Assembly: GCF_047301505.1 (NCBI RefSeq)
Contig: NZ_CP154840.1
Span: 496,001 to 560,000, forward strand
Direction of reading: 5' to 3'
Origin: Lysinibacillus_B sp031181585
GTDB taxonomy: Bacteria > Bacillota > Bacilli > Bacillales_A > Planococcaceae
Length of the DNA: 64,000 nucleotides
Shown piece by piece: positions 19,070-28,834 of the stretch. The translations under genes were made by a program, and so were the position numbers. The stretch's first letter is position 1; each line of letters opens with the position of its first letter. The notes beneath the pieces were generated by a model. It saw only the letters and a program-made list of their open reading frames with translations, searched no databases and was not told the origin of the DNA.

Positions 19070-20515
19070 TTATGGCTGAAGAATAAATTTCACAATATCC
19101 CGCCATGTCACTTCACCGACATCTTCCCATTTATACTTTTCTAATGGGTAAGGGCGGAAAGCAGGGGCATAAATATTACGAGCTGTCCCGTCCAGCAGGA
19201 TAGTACGGTCCTCGACTGCACCTGTAAATACCGTTACATCGTAAAGCTCTTCTTCGACTTCTTCCTCATCTTCTTGTTTCTGATTGAGGTCTACTGTATA
19301 AATTGTTTTTTCTTCTTCTGTTACTTCATCAACGACTTCTTCTTCCTCTACAGCCTCTTCCTCTGCAGGTATTTCCTCTTCTACGACTGCAGTCTCGTCT
19401 ATTGTTCCTTGCTTTTTGAAGGCAACTTCGACTGGGACAAGGCGTGTTTTTCCGTCGTAGCCGATTGTGTAAATATGTGTGTTACCGATATCTGGCACCT
19501 CATATTCGACAATCCAATCGGTAGGAACAATGAAGCTGTTGAATACTTCGTCGGTTGTAATGGTTACATCAACCTTTTCGCCGAAAGGATAGTCAACAAG
19601 CATATCGAATGGCTGGATTTGCACTTCGTACAGTGTTTTGGCAGGGTCCAGCTTATCATGCTTATTCATTTCGTCATACCAGAGAGACTCAACTGCTGGA
19701 ATCTCCTGCTTTTCAATGACTGTTCCTTCGATGATTCGCTCCTCATCCTTGCCTGCACGGATGATGATTTCTGCTTTTTGCTGAGGCTCAACGCGCTGCC
19801 ATTGCTTTTCGTCGATGTAAGTGACGATGCTTTTATCAGCTGCATAGATGATGAAGGTAATTGTATCGCCGTCCTGCACGATATCTCCAACAACCCCATC
19901 AATAGGTGTTGCCAGTGCCTGATCCGTAATCAGCTCTGTCATCATCGCATCTAGAATCTCAATCTGGCGCTCCGTTTCCGCGATATGGCGGCGAATAATT
20001 GCTTCGCCCTCAGCAGTCGGAGTATTCTGGTCGATCCCAAACTCCAATGTTAAATCAATATTCCATAAGCCAGAGCTGCCAAGTGTTGTACTATCCGCAG
20101 CAGTCGATGAATTAGAAGATCCGGAAGCCATCGAAAGATCGGAAAGGATATTTTCCAGCTCTGCCAGTTCAGATTCATAGGCGCTTTGCTCAATTTCTAA
20201 TTTCTGCTGTTCTTTTTCTACTGCATCCGATTTATAAATCGCTAGTTCCTGCTGGGCGGAAACTGTATCCCCGCGTTTAACAAGCACTTCTTCAATTGAC
20301 TGAACAGGAGCAGCCAATCGCAGGTCGTCACTTGTTGCCAGGATGCCTTCTTTATCTAGCTCCTTTGTATGTATACCGCTGGCTGCATACTGGATATCAT
20401 TTATATAGTAGGCTTTCTGGATGACGTCATTATTTTTCAGTGCAAGGTAGGCGTTAATGACGACAAGTAAAGCCACAATGAACCCAAAAATTTTAAACTT
20501 TTTATTAATCACCAT
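19070..20515 (-). CDS. YknX-like membrane fusion (periplasmic adaptor) protein with acidic insert
   Basis: About 481 residues from ATG 20515. One N-terminal membrane anchor (FGFIVALLVVINAYLAL), then a lipoyl/barrel-sandwich half (LAAPVQSIEEVLVKRGDTV), a Glu-rich coiled coil, the second lipoyl half (ATPIDGVVGDIVQDGDTI), and beta-barrel and membrane-proximal parts. This is the HlyD/RND adaptor layout. Residues about 377-426 are an acidic low-complexity stretch (EEEIPAEEEAVEEEE) unusual for the family. The upstream gene's TGA overlaps this ATG by one base, so translation is coupled. In Bacillus, YknW and YknX accompany the ABC transporter YknYZ; no ABC genes are adjacent here. Confidence 0.78.
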   Translation of the reverse strand: MVINKKFKIFGFIVALLVVINAYLALKNNDVIQKAYYINDIQYAASGIHTKELDKEGILATSDDLRLAAPVQSIEEVLVKRGDTVSAQQELAIYKSDAVEKEQQKLEIEQSAYESELAELENILSDLSMASGSSNSSTAADSTTLGSSGLWNIDLTLEFGIDQNTPTAEGEAIIRRHIAETERQIEILDAMMTELITDQALATPIDGVVGDIVQDGDTITFIIYAADKSIVTYIDEKQWQRVEPQQKAEIIIRAGKDEERIIEGTVIEKQEIPAVESLWYDEMNKHDKLDPAKTLYEVQIQPFDMLVDYPFGEKVDVTITTDEVFNSFIVPTDWIVEYEVPDIGNTHIYTIGYDGKTRLVPVEVAFKKQGTIDETAVVEEEIPAEEEAVEEEEVVDEVTEEEKTIYTVDLNQKQEDEEEVEEELYDVTVFTGAVEDRTILLDGTARNIYAPAFRPYPLEKYKWEDVGEVTWRDIVKFILQP

Positions 20516-21201
20516 CAGCCCAGCCCCCTTTGAATCCATTCGGCAATCGGCAGGATACTGATACCTGCAACGATGAGAGCCAGTACAATTTGTACACCGA
20601 TCAGCTTCAGTAGCAGGGCGCGTTTGCCTTCTTCTTCCCATTGTGAAAGGAATGTATACTGTATGACAATCGCTATGACTGTTGATACCGTCAGCTGGTT
20701 CAAGAAGTATAACAGGAAGTCATCCTGGTACAGGTAGGCGGTCATCGGAGCTAATGAGAAAAATGTGAGAGGAGTAGAGAAACCTGCAATCACAAAAACG
20801 ATGAACGTAAGAACCTTTTCCAACAGAATGAACGTAATAACATAAAGCTGTACCGTTTGAATCCATCTAAAAGGCAGATCTGTCAGTACATGCAACACGT
20901 ATGTAAGAATAAAATAGTGGAAAATGAAAAATAGGATGGCCCATAAAACAGCGCCCCCGAGAGAAATAAGCCGGGCGAATTGATAACGGTCATCCAGACC
21001 ATTTGCAAGGAGTGCAGTCAGGCCCTCCGTATGCATCCCCCATATGTTTCGTACGGCAAAAAATAGTAATGTGGTAAAAAATAAAATCCACAATGACTTT
21101 TTATAGCCGCGAACCTTCTCATATTCATCTCCATGCTCAAGTGCGTAAGTCAATGAGGATGGATTGAAGAGAAAGTGCCAAAAGCGGTATTGCAATACCA
21201 T
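20515..21201 (-). CDS. YknW-like (Yip1-family-like) multi-pass membrane protein
   Basis: About 228 residues with five hydrophobic helices (LWILFFTTLLFFAV; AVLWAILFFIFHYFIL; FILLEKVLTFIVFVIAG and two more towards the C-terminus). Start ATG 21201 follows AAAGGATGG; the longer reading from 21219 would overlap that site. Fold and the coupled adaptor gene suggest the YknW role of assembling or assisting an adaptor/ABC export system. This is inference from gene order; sequence motifs for the family are weak. Confidence 0.6.
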   Translation of the reverse strand: MVLQYRFWHFLFNPSSLTYALEHGDEYEKVRGYKKSLWILFFTTLLFFAVRNIWGMHTEGLTALLANGLDDRYQFARLISLGGAVLWAILFFIFHYFILTYVLHVLTDLPFRWIQTVQLYVITFILLEKVLTFIVFVIAGFSTPLTFFSLAPMTAYLYQDDFLLYFLNQLTVSTVIAIVIQYTFLSQWEEEGKRALLLKLIGVQIVLALIVAGISILPIAEWIQRGLG

Positions 21202-21457
21202 GTATACCATCCTTTCCAAATAATAGATCTCTACCTGTGTTTCCCCATATTCACTATTCCTAAACGGGTTTCTAGGAGAGTAATAGAATCAAAAATGGCT
21301 TCAATAAAGACGCCACTCCTATTATAACCTCTTTTTTGTTTTCCTCAATTAGCCAACCTATAAAATAGTACTAAATATATGGATGAAAATGTATCGTGGT
21401 TATTTTGTTTCGTGTACAATGGAAAAAGAACACCTAACAATAGGAGGATATAAAAGA

Positions 21458-22117
21458 GTGAAAGCTTCATATTATAAATTCGCGGCTGCTGCGGCGCTTA
21501 CAGCAGTAGCAATTGCCTACGTGACAGAAGCACCGGCAAATGCTGCAGTACCGTTTAAAGACCTGCATAATGTAGGAGATCACTATACAGCAATTGATGA
21601 GCTTTATAATCTTCATATTATTGAAGGACGTACTTCAACGGCTTTTGCTCCCTACGAGGCAGCAACACGTGAGGAGCTTGCGCTTTTCATTGCCAATGCC
21701 CTGAAGCTGGACACGAAAAACGTAAAGGACCCGGGTTTTAAAGATGTACCGAAAAATAGCAAATACTACGGAGCGATTGCAGCGCTGAGCGAGAAGGGCA
21801 TCATTAAAGGCTATAGCGATCAAACATTCAAACCGAAAGACACAGTGAAACGTTCACAAGTGGCGAAAATGCTTGTCCTTGGTTTTGATCTTGAGCTTGC
21901 AGGCTCTTCTACAACGAAGTTTAAAGATGTCAATAGCATTAAAGATACGGATACACGCCGCTACATCCAGACGCTTGTACAATATGGTGTCACACAGGGG
22001 ACAAGCGCTGCGACTTTCAGCCCGAATGACGCAGTCAAGCGCGCACAGCTTGCAACATTTTTAAAACGCGCTATCGATTCTACAACAGCTGACCTTGAAA
22101 TTATCAGCGTTGAATAA
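21458..22117 (+). CDS. SLH-only secreted protein
   Basis: About 220 residues. GTG 21458 has AGGAGG 10 nt upstream and gives a signal peptide ending PANAA; the upstream in-frame ATG (21383) would put 25 residues before it. The mature part is just three SLH domains (VPFKDLHNVGDHY; FKDVPKNSKYYGAI with KRSQVAKML; FKDVNSIKDTDTRRYI with KRAQLATFL) and a short tail. It should bind wall polysaccharide with no effector domain, perhaps covering or competing for SLH sites (inference). Confidence 0.85.
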   Translation: MKASYYKFAAAAALTAVAIAYVTEAPANAAVPFKDLHNVGDHYTAIDELYNLHIIEGRTSTAFAPYEAATREELALFIANALKLDTKNVKDPGFKDVPKNSKYYGAIAALSEKGIIKGYSDQTFKPKDTVKRSQVAKMLVLGFDLELAGSSTTKFKDVNSIKDTDTRRYIQTLVQYGVTQGTSAATFSPNDAVKRAQLATFLKRAIDSTTADLEIISVE

Positions 22118-22124
22118 CAATTGG

Positions 22125-22160
22125 AACTACCTCTCTTCATCTGAAGAAAGGTAGTTTTTT
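22125..22160 (+). terminator. terminator of the SLH-only gene
   Basis: AACTACCT-c-TCTTCA, loop TC, TGAAGA-a-AGGTAGTT, then a T-run. Confidence 0.85.
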
Positions 22161-22292
22161 AATATAGAAATATCTAACATTTGGAAGATTTTTTTGTCTT
22201 CTCATAAATAAAAAGGTTCATTGGTCGATAGAAAGTTTAGAAGACTGTATAAAAAATGGTGTGTTTTATATAAAAAGAAAGGGTGACGATCA

Positions 22293-25200
22293 ATGAAAAG
22301 TACTGCACGCGTCAGTGTACTGGCTGGCCTATTATTAGCACCGGCAGCTATTGCTAGTGCAAATGAGACCGAGACACCAATGGAGGGGGAACAGCTTGAA
22401 CCGGCCGTAACGGAAGAGGTTAGTGCCACTGTAGTTCCTTATAATGTAGTCGCAGCAATTGATGTAAACAAAGAACGTATTGAAGAGCTGTTTAAATTAG
22501 ATGGAAAGACGACAATCTCGAATTTTGCTACATATCAACAAATGGTGGATGAATTTTTCCCGGCTGATACTTTTGCAGCTGAAAATACATTATTAAAAGC
22601 AAAGCTGACGTTCTTACAAGGCTTACAGGATTTAAACACACGGGCAGCAAGTCTATCAAATGAAATAGGTTTATTAAAAACGACGCAGCCTAAATTATTC
22701 GACACTGTGCCGAAGCTGGTAAATGAGCGTGCGGCAATTGCTCAAACCTTCAAAGACATCCGTCAGGCGTTAGATACGGTAGTTTTAAGTAATGCAGCCT
22801 ATTCAACAGAAGGGGATAACGTAACATATCCTTTCATAACTGACTTCGATACACAAGCGATGCAAACAGTAGACAGCTATTTAATGACAGTACAGGACTT
22901 TGAAGCATCCTTTATTAAAAATGTAAAAGTACTGGAAACCTTTGAACAGGATATTATTAAAGCAGAGGCCTTTGTTGAAGGAGGAACAATCCAGACGACA
23001 GATCAGGAGGGGAAGCCTGTAACACAAGAGGTACCTGCCTATGTTGAAACGATTGCAGATAAAGATATATTAATCGATGAAACAGAGGCGGCTGATTTTA
23101 AAAAAGTAGTAAACAAAGCGAATCAATTTTACAACGAGAAAATGACAGCAAATGAAAAGAAAATTGCTGATTCGCATATGCTTCCTGATGAGCGGCTGGT
23201 GGCAACTGTGATGAAACAGGCTAATGATGATTTATCAAAAGCAGATAAAGTGACGGAACTAATTGCAGGGATTCAGTCTGTAACAGGAAAAGACTACAAG
23301 AGCAAGGTTGGAAAAATTGTTTCTGAATATGACAAATTAAATGTTCGCTCAAAAATGCTTGTGCTTGACTATGATAAGAAAGTAGCTAACCAAGTCATTG
23401 ATGAGAAAAATGCTGGCTATAAGGATGGACTTGATTTTATTGCGTTGGTGGATGCCTTAAAACCAAGTGCAGCAGCTGAATACCGAACTGCTTTAAAAGA
23501 AGCTGAGGATGCTTATAACATGCTGGCTGCAAACCTTCAAACCTTGCTTGCTGATTATAATGTGAACTTAGGTTTATATCGTGCCGATGTAACAGCTGCA
23601 GAGGCGGTTGAAAAAATAATTGAAGGCTTAACGACGAATAAAGATGTAACCTCAGAGAACATCACAGCTGCAAGAAAGGCCTATGATGCCCTTACATCAA
23701 GTCAAAAGAAAATCGTCGACAATTATAAAGAATTACAAGCATGGGAAAAGTCAGGAAAGACAACAATAAAGCTAAGCGATCAAATCAATTCAGTCGTAGT
23801 AGAGAATAAAAAGACATTTGCTACAAAAGTAGAATCACTCAATAAAACATACGGAGAGTTAAGTGCCGGCGAGCAGTCGCTCGTAATGAGTTATCCTCGT
23901 TTGAAGTATCTTACACCATTCGCCGCTGTTACAGGGAAATTCTATAACCTAAAGACATCGGCAGACAGCTATAAAGCAGATGTATTTGCTTTGCATATGG
24001 CATTAACTTCACAAACAGGCGATCTTGTTGCTATTTTAGACGACAGTAAGACAAGCACTGAAGATAAAACAGCTTTACAAAAATTGAAGGATGACTTGGC
24101 AGCAGCGGTCACTGTTTTAAAAGATCAACTAGATCATGCGGATCCCGTTATCCAAGCGATTGAGGCTGCCAAAAATGAACAAGAAGCCGTGCAGCAGCTT
24201 ATTGCTATCCAAGCAGCACGTGAGGCATATAATGCTCTTCCGAAAAATGAGCAGAAGCTCGTCACAAACCTCAAAACATTAACAGAGCTGGAGAAGCAAG
24301 TAAAACAGCCGGCTACTGTTACAAAGGCGATTGAGGATGTAGATCCAGAGGCGAAAACATTTGCCAGCAAGGCTAAATCAGCTGTGAATGCCTTTGAGAA
24401 GCTGACAGGATCACAAAAAGCGTTTATTTCGGAAGAAAACAAAAATCGTGTGGAAGATTTCAAAACATATCTTGCATTTGTTGATCAGGTAAAGGCATTG
24501 AAACCAAGTGATGCAGGGTTCCAGGAAGCTTACAAGGCTGCGAAGGAACAATACGATCAATTAATGAAAGAAGATGCTTGGAAATCATCAGAAGCTTACA
24601 AAAAGAAAATCATTGAAGTCGTTAAAGCATATGAATTTACATTAGAAGCTTTTAATCAGGCAATCGTGTCAGGCAGTGGATTAGTGATTGCTATCGATAA
24701 ACTTGGACTATTGATAGGCCAGCAATTTTTAAATGAGGTAGAACGTATTGAGGCTGCCTATGCAGCGCTTTCTGCCGACGGAAAGAAACAGGTAACAAAC
24801 TATAAGCAGTTCCAAGAGTTGAAGAAAGATGGTACGGCTGCTTTAAAAGTGGTTGATTTAATCAATGACGCAATCATCAAAAATGTAGATGTAGCGAATC
24901 GAAGCTATGCTAAAAAGGTTGACTCTGCCTTAAAAGCATATGAAAAGCTGACTTCCCGCCAGAAATCCTATGTATATAACTATACTAGCGGATTGCAGCC
25001 GTACTTGAAAATTTATCAAGTAGTAGAAGCAGTGGATAATTTAAAGCCAACTGCGAAAACATATATGGAAGATGTTGCAGCAGTTCGTGCGATGTATGAC
25101 CGCTTAACAGATATTGAAAAGCGCTACCTTGCCCCTCTTCTAGATAAAATACAGGGAGCAGAGGCAGGCCTCGTAACGGTCAATGAGGTAATGAATATGA

Positions 25201-26525
25201 TTGATGAGGCGCGTCCAGGTATAGAAGACTATGTCCAAAAGCTTGTCGCAGCACGAGAAGCGTATGATAAGCTGGCACGCATCAACTCCTCATACCAGAA
25301 GCTTGTTTTAAATTACAAGACACTGCAGGAGCGGGAAAAGGCCCTAAAGCCAGTTACGACATCAATCCATCAAATTAAAGAGCTAGAGGAAATGCTGGCT
25401 CGCCCGGTTAATGAAGCTTCGGATTTTGTGCGGAAGTATAACACAGCAGTGAAGGCGTATGAGGCAATCCCGTATGAAAGCCGAGAACTTGTCTATAACA
25501 GGGAAGTACTGCTTTCTACTATTTATCCAGTAGCAAAGACGATGGAGGCTATTCTGAATATTAAGCAGACAAGCGCGACATTTGGTCAGGACGTGGCAAA
25601 AGCACGGGCTTGGTACGATAGCCTATCAGCAGCGGATAAAGCACTAATTAGTAATTATCGTGACTTGCTGGCGTTTGAACAGACAGTATCCGGTGGGTCT
25701 GCGGTGGATGAATTGATCCGCCAAATTCCTCGCACGGGCCCGTCTCAATATATGCAGGCAATCAAGGAAGCCCGAGCTGCTTATGATATGCTCACAGCAG
25801 CAGAAAAAAAGGCTGTAACCCTTTATAAAGAGCTTCAAAATTATGAAAAAGGGGTAAAGAACGTACAAGCAGCAATCGACGCGATCGATAATCTGCAATT
25901 TGCGAGCAATCTTGTATCGGCTTATGATAAGGCGACAAAAGCACTGGATAAGCTGACAGCGGAGCAGCGGCAAATGGTGCATAATCTTAGCAAGCTGCAA
26001 AGCGTTGGTCCGGCTATTGAGGTATACAAATTGATTGCCTCTTTGAAGCCGTCAAACCCTAATTATGCGGGCAGCGTACAGGCGGCTTATGCAGCTTATA
26101 ATATGCTATCAAGTACTGAGAAGCAGTTTGTTACAAACTTTGCTGCACTTCAGGAAGCGAAAAATAATGTAGATATCGTGCAAGAGGTTATTTCGAAGAT
26201 CGCAGGTCTTTCTTCTTCTTCAGGTAATTACTCGAAGCAGGTTGAAGAGGCATTGGCACTCTATAACTCCTTGCCATCCTCTATGCGCAAGCTAGTCACG
26301 AATTATGATGTGCTGAAAAGTGCACAAAAAGAGGCGGATGCAGTAGACAAGGTGCGTGCCATGATTTCGGAAATCAATCCGAATGTAGGCAACTTCTCAT
26401 CTAAAGTAAAGGCGGCGCGCTCTGCTTATGATAAGCTATCAACACAGCAAAAGCGTCTCGTTACAAATTACTTCCTATTAGAGGACTATGAAACCCAGCT
26501 AAACGGTTCATCGTTATTTTTCTAA
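22293..26525 (+). CDS. giant secreted helical-repeat protein (about 16 repeats)
   Basis: 1410 residues with a signal peptide (1-23) and no SLH, LPXTG or membrane anchor. From about residue 340 on it consists of about 16 helical repeats of 60-80 residues. Each carries a variant of AYDxLTxxQKxLVTNYxxL, e.g. YDALTSSQKKIVDNY, YEKLTSRQKSYVYNY, YNMLSSTEKQFVTNF and YDKLSTQQKRLVTNY. Most repeats begin with a segment like LKPSxxxYxxxVxxAR. Charge and spacing suggest a long spectrin-like rod. I infer an extracellular or wall-matrix structural role, with no enzyme motif. It lies among SLH genes, and its own terminator follows. Confidence 0.82.
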   Translation: MKSTARVSVLAGLLLAPAAIASANETETPMEGEQLEPAVTEEVSATVVPYNVVAAIDVNKERIEELFKLDGKTTISNFATYQQMVDEFFPADTFAAENTLLKAKLTFLQGLQDLNTRAASLSNEIGLLKTTQPKLFDTVPKLVNERAAIAQTFKDIRQALDTVVLSNAAYSTEGDNVTYPFITDFDTQAMQTVDSYLMTVQDFEASFIKNVKVLETFEQDIIKAEAFVEGGTIQTTDQEGKPVTQEVPAYVETIADKDILIDETEAADFKKVVNKANQFYNEKMTANEKKIADSHMLPDERLVATVMKQANDDLSKADKVTELIAGIQSVTGKDYKSKVGKIVSEYDKLNVRSKMLVLDYDKKVANQVIDEKNAGYKDGLDFIALVDALKPSAAAEYRTALKEAEDAYNMLAANLQTLLADYNVNLGLYRADVTAAEAVEKIIEGLTTNKDVTSENITAARKAYDALTSSQKKIVDNYKELQAWEKSGKTTIKLSDQINSVVVENKKTFATKVESLNKTYGELSAGEQSLVMSYPRLKYLTPFAAVTGKFYNLKTSADSYKADVFALHMALTSQTGDLVAILDDSKTSTEDKTALQKLKDDLAAAVTVLKDQLDHADPVIQAIEAAKNEQEAVQQLIAIQAAREAYNALPKNEQKLVTNLKTLTELEKQVKQPATVTKAIEDVDPEAKTFASKAKSAVNAFEKLTGSQKAFISEENKNRVEDFKTYLAFVDQVKALKPSDAGFQEAYKAAKEQYDQLMKEDAWKSSEAYKKKIIEVVKAYEFTLEAFNQAIVSGSGLVIAIDKLGLLIGQQFLNEVERIEAAYAALSADGKKQVTNYKQFQELKKDGTAALKVVDLINDAIIKNVDVANRSYAKKVDSALKAYEKLTSRQKSYVYNYTSGLQPYLKIYQVVEAVDNLKPTAKTYMEDVAAVRAMYDRLTDIEKRYLAPLLDKIQGAEAGLVTVNEVMNMIDEARPGIEDYVQKLVAAREAYDKLARINSSYQKLVLNYKTLQEREKALKPVTTSIHQIKELEEMLARPVNEASDFVRKYNTAVKAYEAIPYESRELVYNREVLLSTIYPVAKTMEAILNIKQTSATFGQDVAKARAWYDSLSAADKALISNYRDLLAFEQTVSGGSAVDELIRQIPRTGPSQYMQAIKEARAAYDMLTAAEKKAVTLYKELQNYEKGVKNVQAAIDAIDNLQFASNLVSAYDKATKALDKLTAEQRQMVHNLSKLQSVGPAIEVYKLIASLKPSNPNYAGSVQAAYAAYNMLSSTEKQFVTNFAALQEAKNNVDIVQEVISKIAGLSSSSGNYSKQVEEALALYNSLPSSMRKLVTNYDVLKSAQKEADAVDKVRAMISEINPNVGNFSSKVKAARSAYDKLSTQQKRLVTNYFLLEDYETQLNGSSLFF

Positions 26526-26572
26526 ACATATTGTTTTTTAAAGAAATTTTGGTACTATAAATGAATGAACTT

Positions 26573-26602
26573 CGCCTTTCATATATTGAAAGGCGAGTTT
26601 TT
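26573..26602 (+). terminator. terminator of the helical-repeat gene
   Basis: CGCCTTTC, 7-nt loop, GAAAGGCG, then AGTTTTTATT. Confidence 0.85.
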
Positions 26603-26625
26603 ATTGAGAAGGGGAGGTACGCAAT

Positions 26626-27687
26626 TTGAAGAAAATAGGTATTCGAATCATTTCTTTTCTACTCATCTGTTTATTAGTATTTCCTCCGATGGCAGGAGCC
26701 AAGAGCGTGCAAGCCAATGACGTAAAGACTACTGATTGGTCCGCATCCTCTATTAATAATATGTTGAAAAATGGCTATATGCATGTCGATCAAAATAGCC
26801 GCTTTTGGCCTCACCGGGCTGCTACCCGGGCCGAAGTAGCAGAAACTATTGCCAGCGCGCTGCAATTGCCGCTGAATGCTTCTATATCCTTAAAAGCTAC
26901 AGATCTTCCAGCTTCACACCCGCAATACCAGGCAATTCGTAAGCTGGTAGAGCTTGGTGTCATGGATAATCGGGCGTCTATTTATCCGGATAGTAAAGTA
27001 ACACGTGCTCAAATGGCAAAAATGCTGTCCATTGCGTTTGAGGTAGTCGTAGACAATAAAAATGAAGCGAAATTTGCTGATTGCGGGCCTCGTTACTGGG
27101 CAACAAATTATATTGAATCGCTTGCAGATGCAGGGATTGTTCACGGAAAACCGTATCAAAAATATGATCCAAATGGGCATGTGACACGGGCACAGCTGGC
27201 TGCAATGGTTTCCCGGAGTCTTTATTTTGAGTCGCAAATTGCCAAGCTGGAAATTGCATATGATTTTTTAGGAAAAACATATATTTCGACGTTTAAGGAA
27301 AATGAAGCCTGGGTAAATGAAACAATAACAATGGTAAATGCAGAGCGGAAAAAGCAAGGCTTACCTGCATTGGTACATGATCCATATTTAGACCAGCTTG
27401 CGGTTATTAAAATACAAGATATGTTTGAGCATGAATATTTTGCGCATGAGTCACCATATTATGGTCACCCATGGGACATGGCAACCATTTATGAATATGA
27501 GTTTTCAAGCTTTGGCGAAAACATCGCAAGATATATCTCCACACCGCGTGAAGCGCTCAAAGCATGGATGGCTTCTGCTCCGCATAAAGCGAATATTTTA
27601 AAGTCTACCTATACTCATCTGGGCATCGCGGTTAAAAAGGACGATAATGGAAAATATTACTGGGTACAGCTGTTTTCCAGTAAATAA
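26626..27687 (+). CDS. SLH-anchored CAP/SCP-domain protein
   Basis: 353 residues starting at TTG behind GGGGAGG. Signal peptide, three SLH domains (about 33-210, with TRAEVAETI, TRAQMAKML and TRAQLAAMV), then a CAP domain (225-353): NETITMVNAERKKQGLPAL, HEYFAHESPYYGHPW, FGENIARY and HKANILKS. The conserved His/Glu pattern of bacterial CAP proteins is present. Bacterial CAP domains are extracellular, and their activity is debated (lipid or peptide binding, proteolysis). Confidence 0.9.
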   Translation: MKKIGIRIISFLLICLLVFPPMAGAKSVQANDVKTTDWSASSINNMLKNGYMHVDQNSRFWPHRAATRAEVAETIASALQLPLNASISLKATDLPASHPQYQAIRKLVELGVMDNRASIYPDSKVTRAQMAKMLSIAFEVVVDNKNEAKFADCGPRYWATNYIESLADAGIVHGKPYQKYDPNGHVTRAQLAAMVSRSLYFESQIAKLEIAYDFLGKTYISTFKENEAWVNETITMVNAERKKQGLPALVHDPYLDQLAVIKIQDMFEHEYFAHESPYYGHPWDMATIYEYEFSSFGENIARYISTPREALKAWMASAPHKANILKSTYTHLGIAVKKDDNGKYYWVQLFSSK

Positions 27688-27761
27688 TATGTAAAATAAT
27701 GGTCTGTAATATTACAGCAGTATTACGGGGCTATTTCTTGATGTGTATAATTTTGCTATAG

Positions 27762-27806
27762 AAAGCACTAAACGTCTAGCTTTGGCTAGATTTTTAGTGC
27801 TTTTTT
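27762..27806 (+). terminator. terminator of the CAP gene
   Basis: AAAGCACTAAA...TTTAGTGCTTT outer stem with CTAGC/GGCTAG inner stem, followed by a T-run. Confidence 0.85.
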
Positions 27807-27916
27807 GTTCTTAGTGAAACTGTTACACAAGTGAAAAATTATGGAGCAGTATTCTGTGTTAGTCTTTATGTAGGCAAAAAAACCAACAGTTTTGAAGGGA
27901 GTATTAAATACTTATC

Positions 27917-28834
27917 ATGAAAAAATGGTTATTACCGGTTTTTGCATCATTTATGATTTTTGCAGGAACTGCTACAGATAATGCAGAAGCAGCAACACAA
28001 AACGAATTAACTACAACAGCTTATAAATATATCGGTGTTCCATACGTTTATGGAGGCACAACAACTCGAGGATTAGATTGTTCAGGCTATACACAGCTAG
28101 TATTTAAACAATTGGGCATTTCAATTAACCGTACCTCATCAGCACAATATAACCAAGGTACAGCGGTTTCAAAAAGCAACCTGCAAATTGGAGATCTAGT
28201 ATTCTTCAATACATCAGGCAGCGGTGTATCGCACGTAGGGATTTATGTAGGAAATAACAAATTTGCACACTCAGGTACAAGTACAGGTGTAACGACAGCA
28301 AGCCTGGGAACATCTTATTGGGCACAACGCTATGTCGGAGCAAAACGTATTACTACTTTTACGAACGGTACAACACAAGCAGCAGCGAGTGAAGTAAAAA
28401 ACGCAGCAATCGACTTTAAAATCTACGCATCCCGCGGAGAGGTAGCAAATCGATTGGCGAAAGTATTAGGGGTTAATACATCAGATACAAACTCACCGTT
28501 TTCAGATATTAAATCTTCTTCTACATACGCAGGAGTAGCAACAGCAATGTATAAGTTAGGTATTTTCACAGGTACAAACGGTAAATTTAACGCTGGTTCA
28601 CCACTAACTCGTTCACAAATGGCGAAAGTATTAGTCGAAGCATTCGACCTAAAAATGACAAATAAAACAGTTAGCTTCAAGGATGTAAAACCTGGAAGCT
28701 GGGACTACGATTACATTCGAATTTTAGCTTCTAACGGTATTACAATTGGTAAGCCAAATGGTACATATGGTGGAACAGATTATGTAACATTAACTCAATT
28801 AAATACATTCATAGAACGCGCTAAAAATATGTAA
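27917..28834 (+). CDS. NlpC/P60 peptidoglycan endopeptidase with C-terminal SLH domains
   Basis: 305 residues. Signal peptide (1-26), NlpC/P60 domain (27-150) with catalytic Cys in LDCSGY, His in SHVGIY and third polar residue in FAHSG, then about three SLH motifs (165-305; PFSDIKSSSTYAGVA, TRSQMAKVL, SFKDVKPGSWDYDYI). It should cut the gamma-D-Glu-diaminoacid bond of wall stem peptides while held at the wall. The third SLH is degenerate (YVTLTQLNTFI in place of TRAQ). Confidence 0.9.
   Translation: MKKWLLPVFASFMIFAGTATDNAEAATQNELTTTAYKYIGVPYVYGGTTTRGLDCSGYTQLVFKQLGISINRTSSAQYNQGTAVSKSNLQIGDLVFFNTSGSGVSHVGIYVGNNKFAHSGTSTGVTTASLGTSYWAQRYVGAKRITTFTNGTTQAAASEVKNAAIDFKIYASRGEVANRLAKVLGVNTSDTNSPFSDIKSSSTYAGVATAMYKLGIFTGTNGKFNAGSPLTRSQMAKVLVEAFDLKMTNKTVSFKDVKPGSWDYDYIRILASNGITIGKPNGTYGGTDYVTLTQLNTFIERAKNM

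Noticed and set aside
19274..19954. 226-codon open frame opposite the YknX-like gene
   Set aside because: Its Phe/Cys-rich product is the antisense of acidic low-complexity coding sequence, with no RBS.
27704..27717. Palindrome CTGTAATATTACAG after the CAP gene
   Set aside because: Does not fit the WalR spacing and lies before a terminator rather than at a promoter; likely chance in AT-rich DNA.
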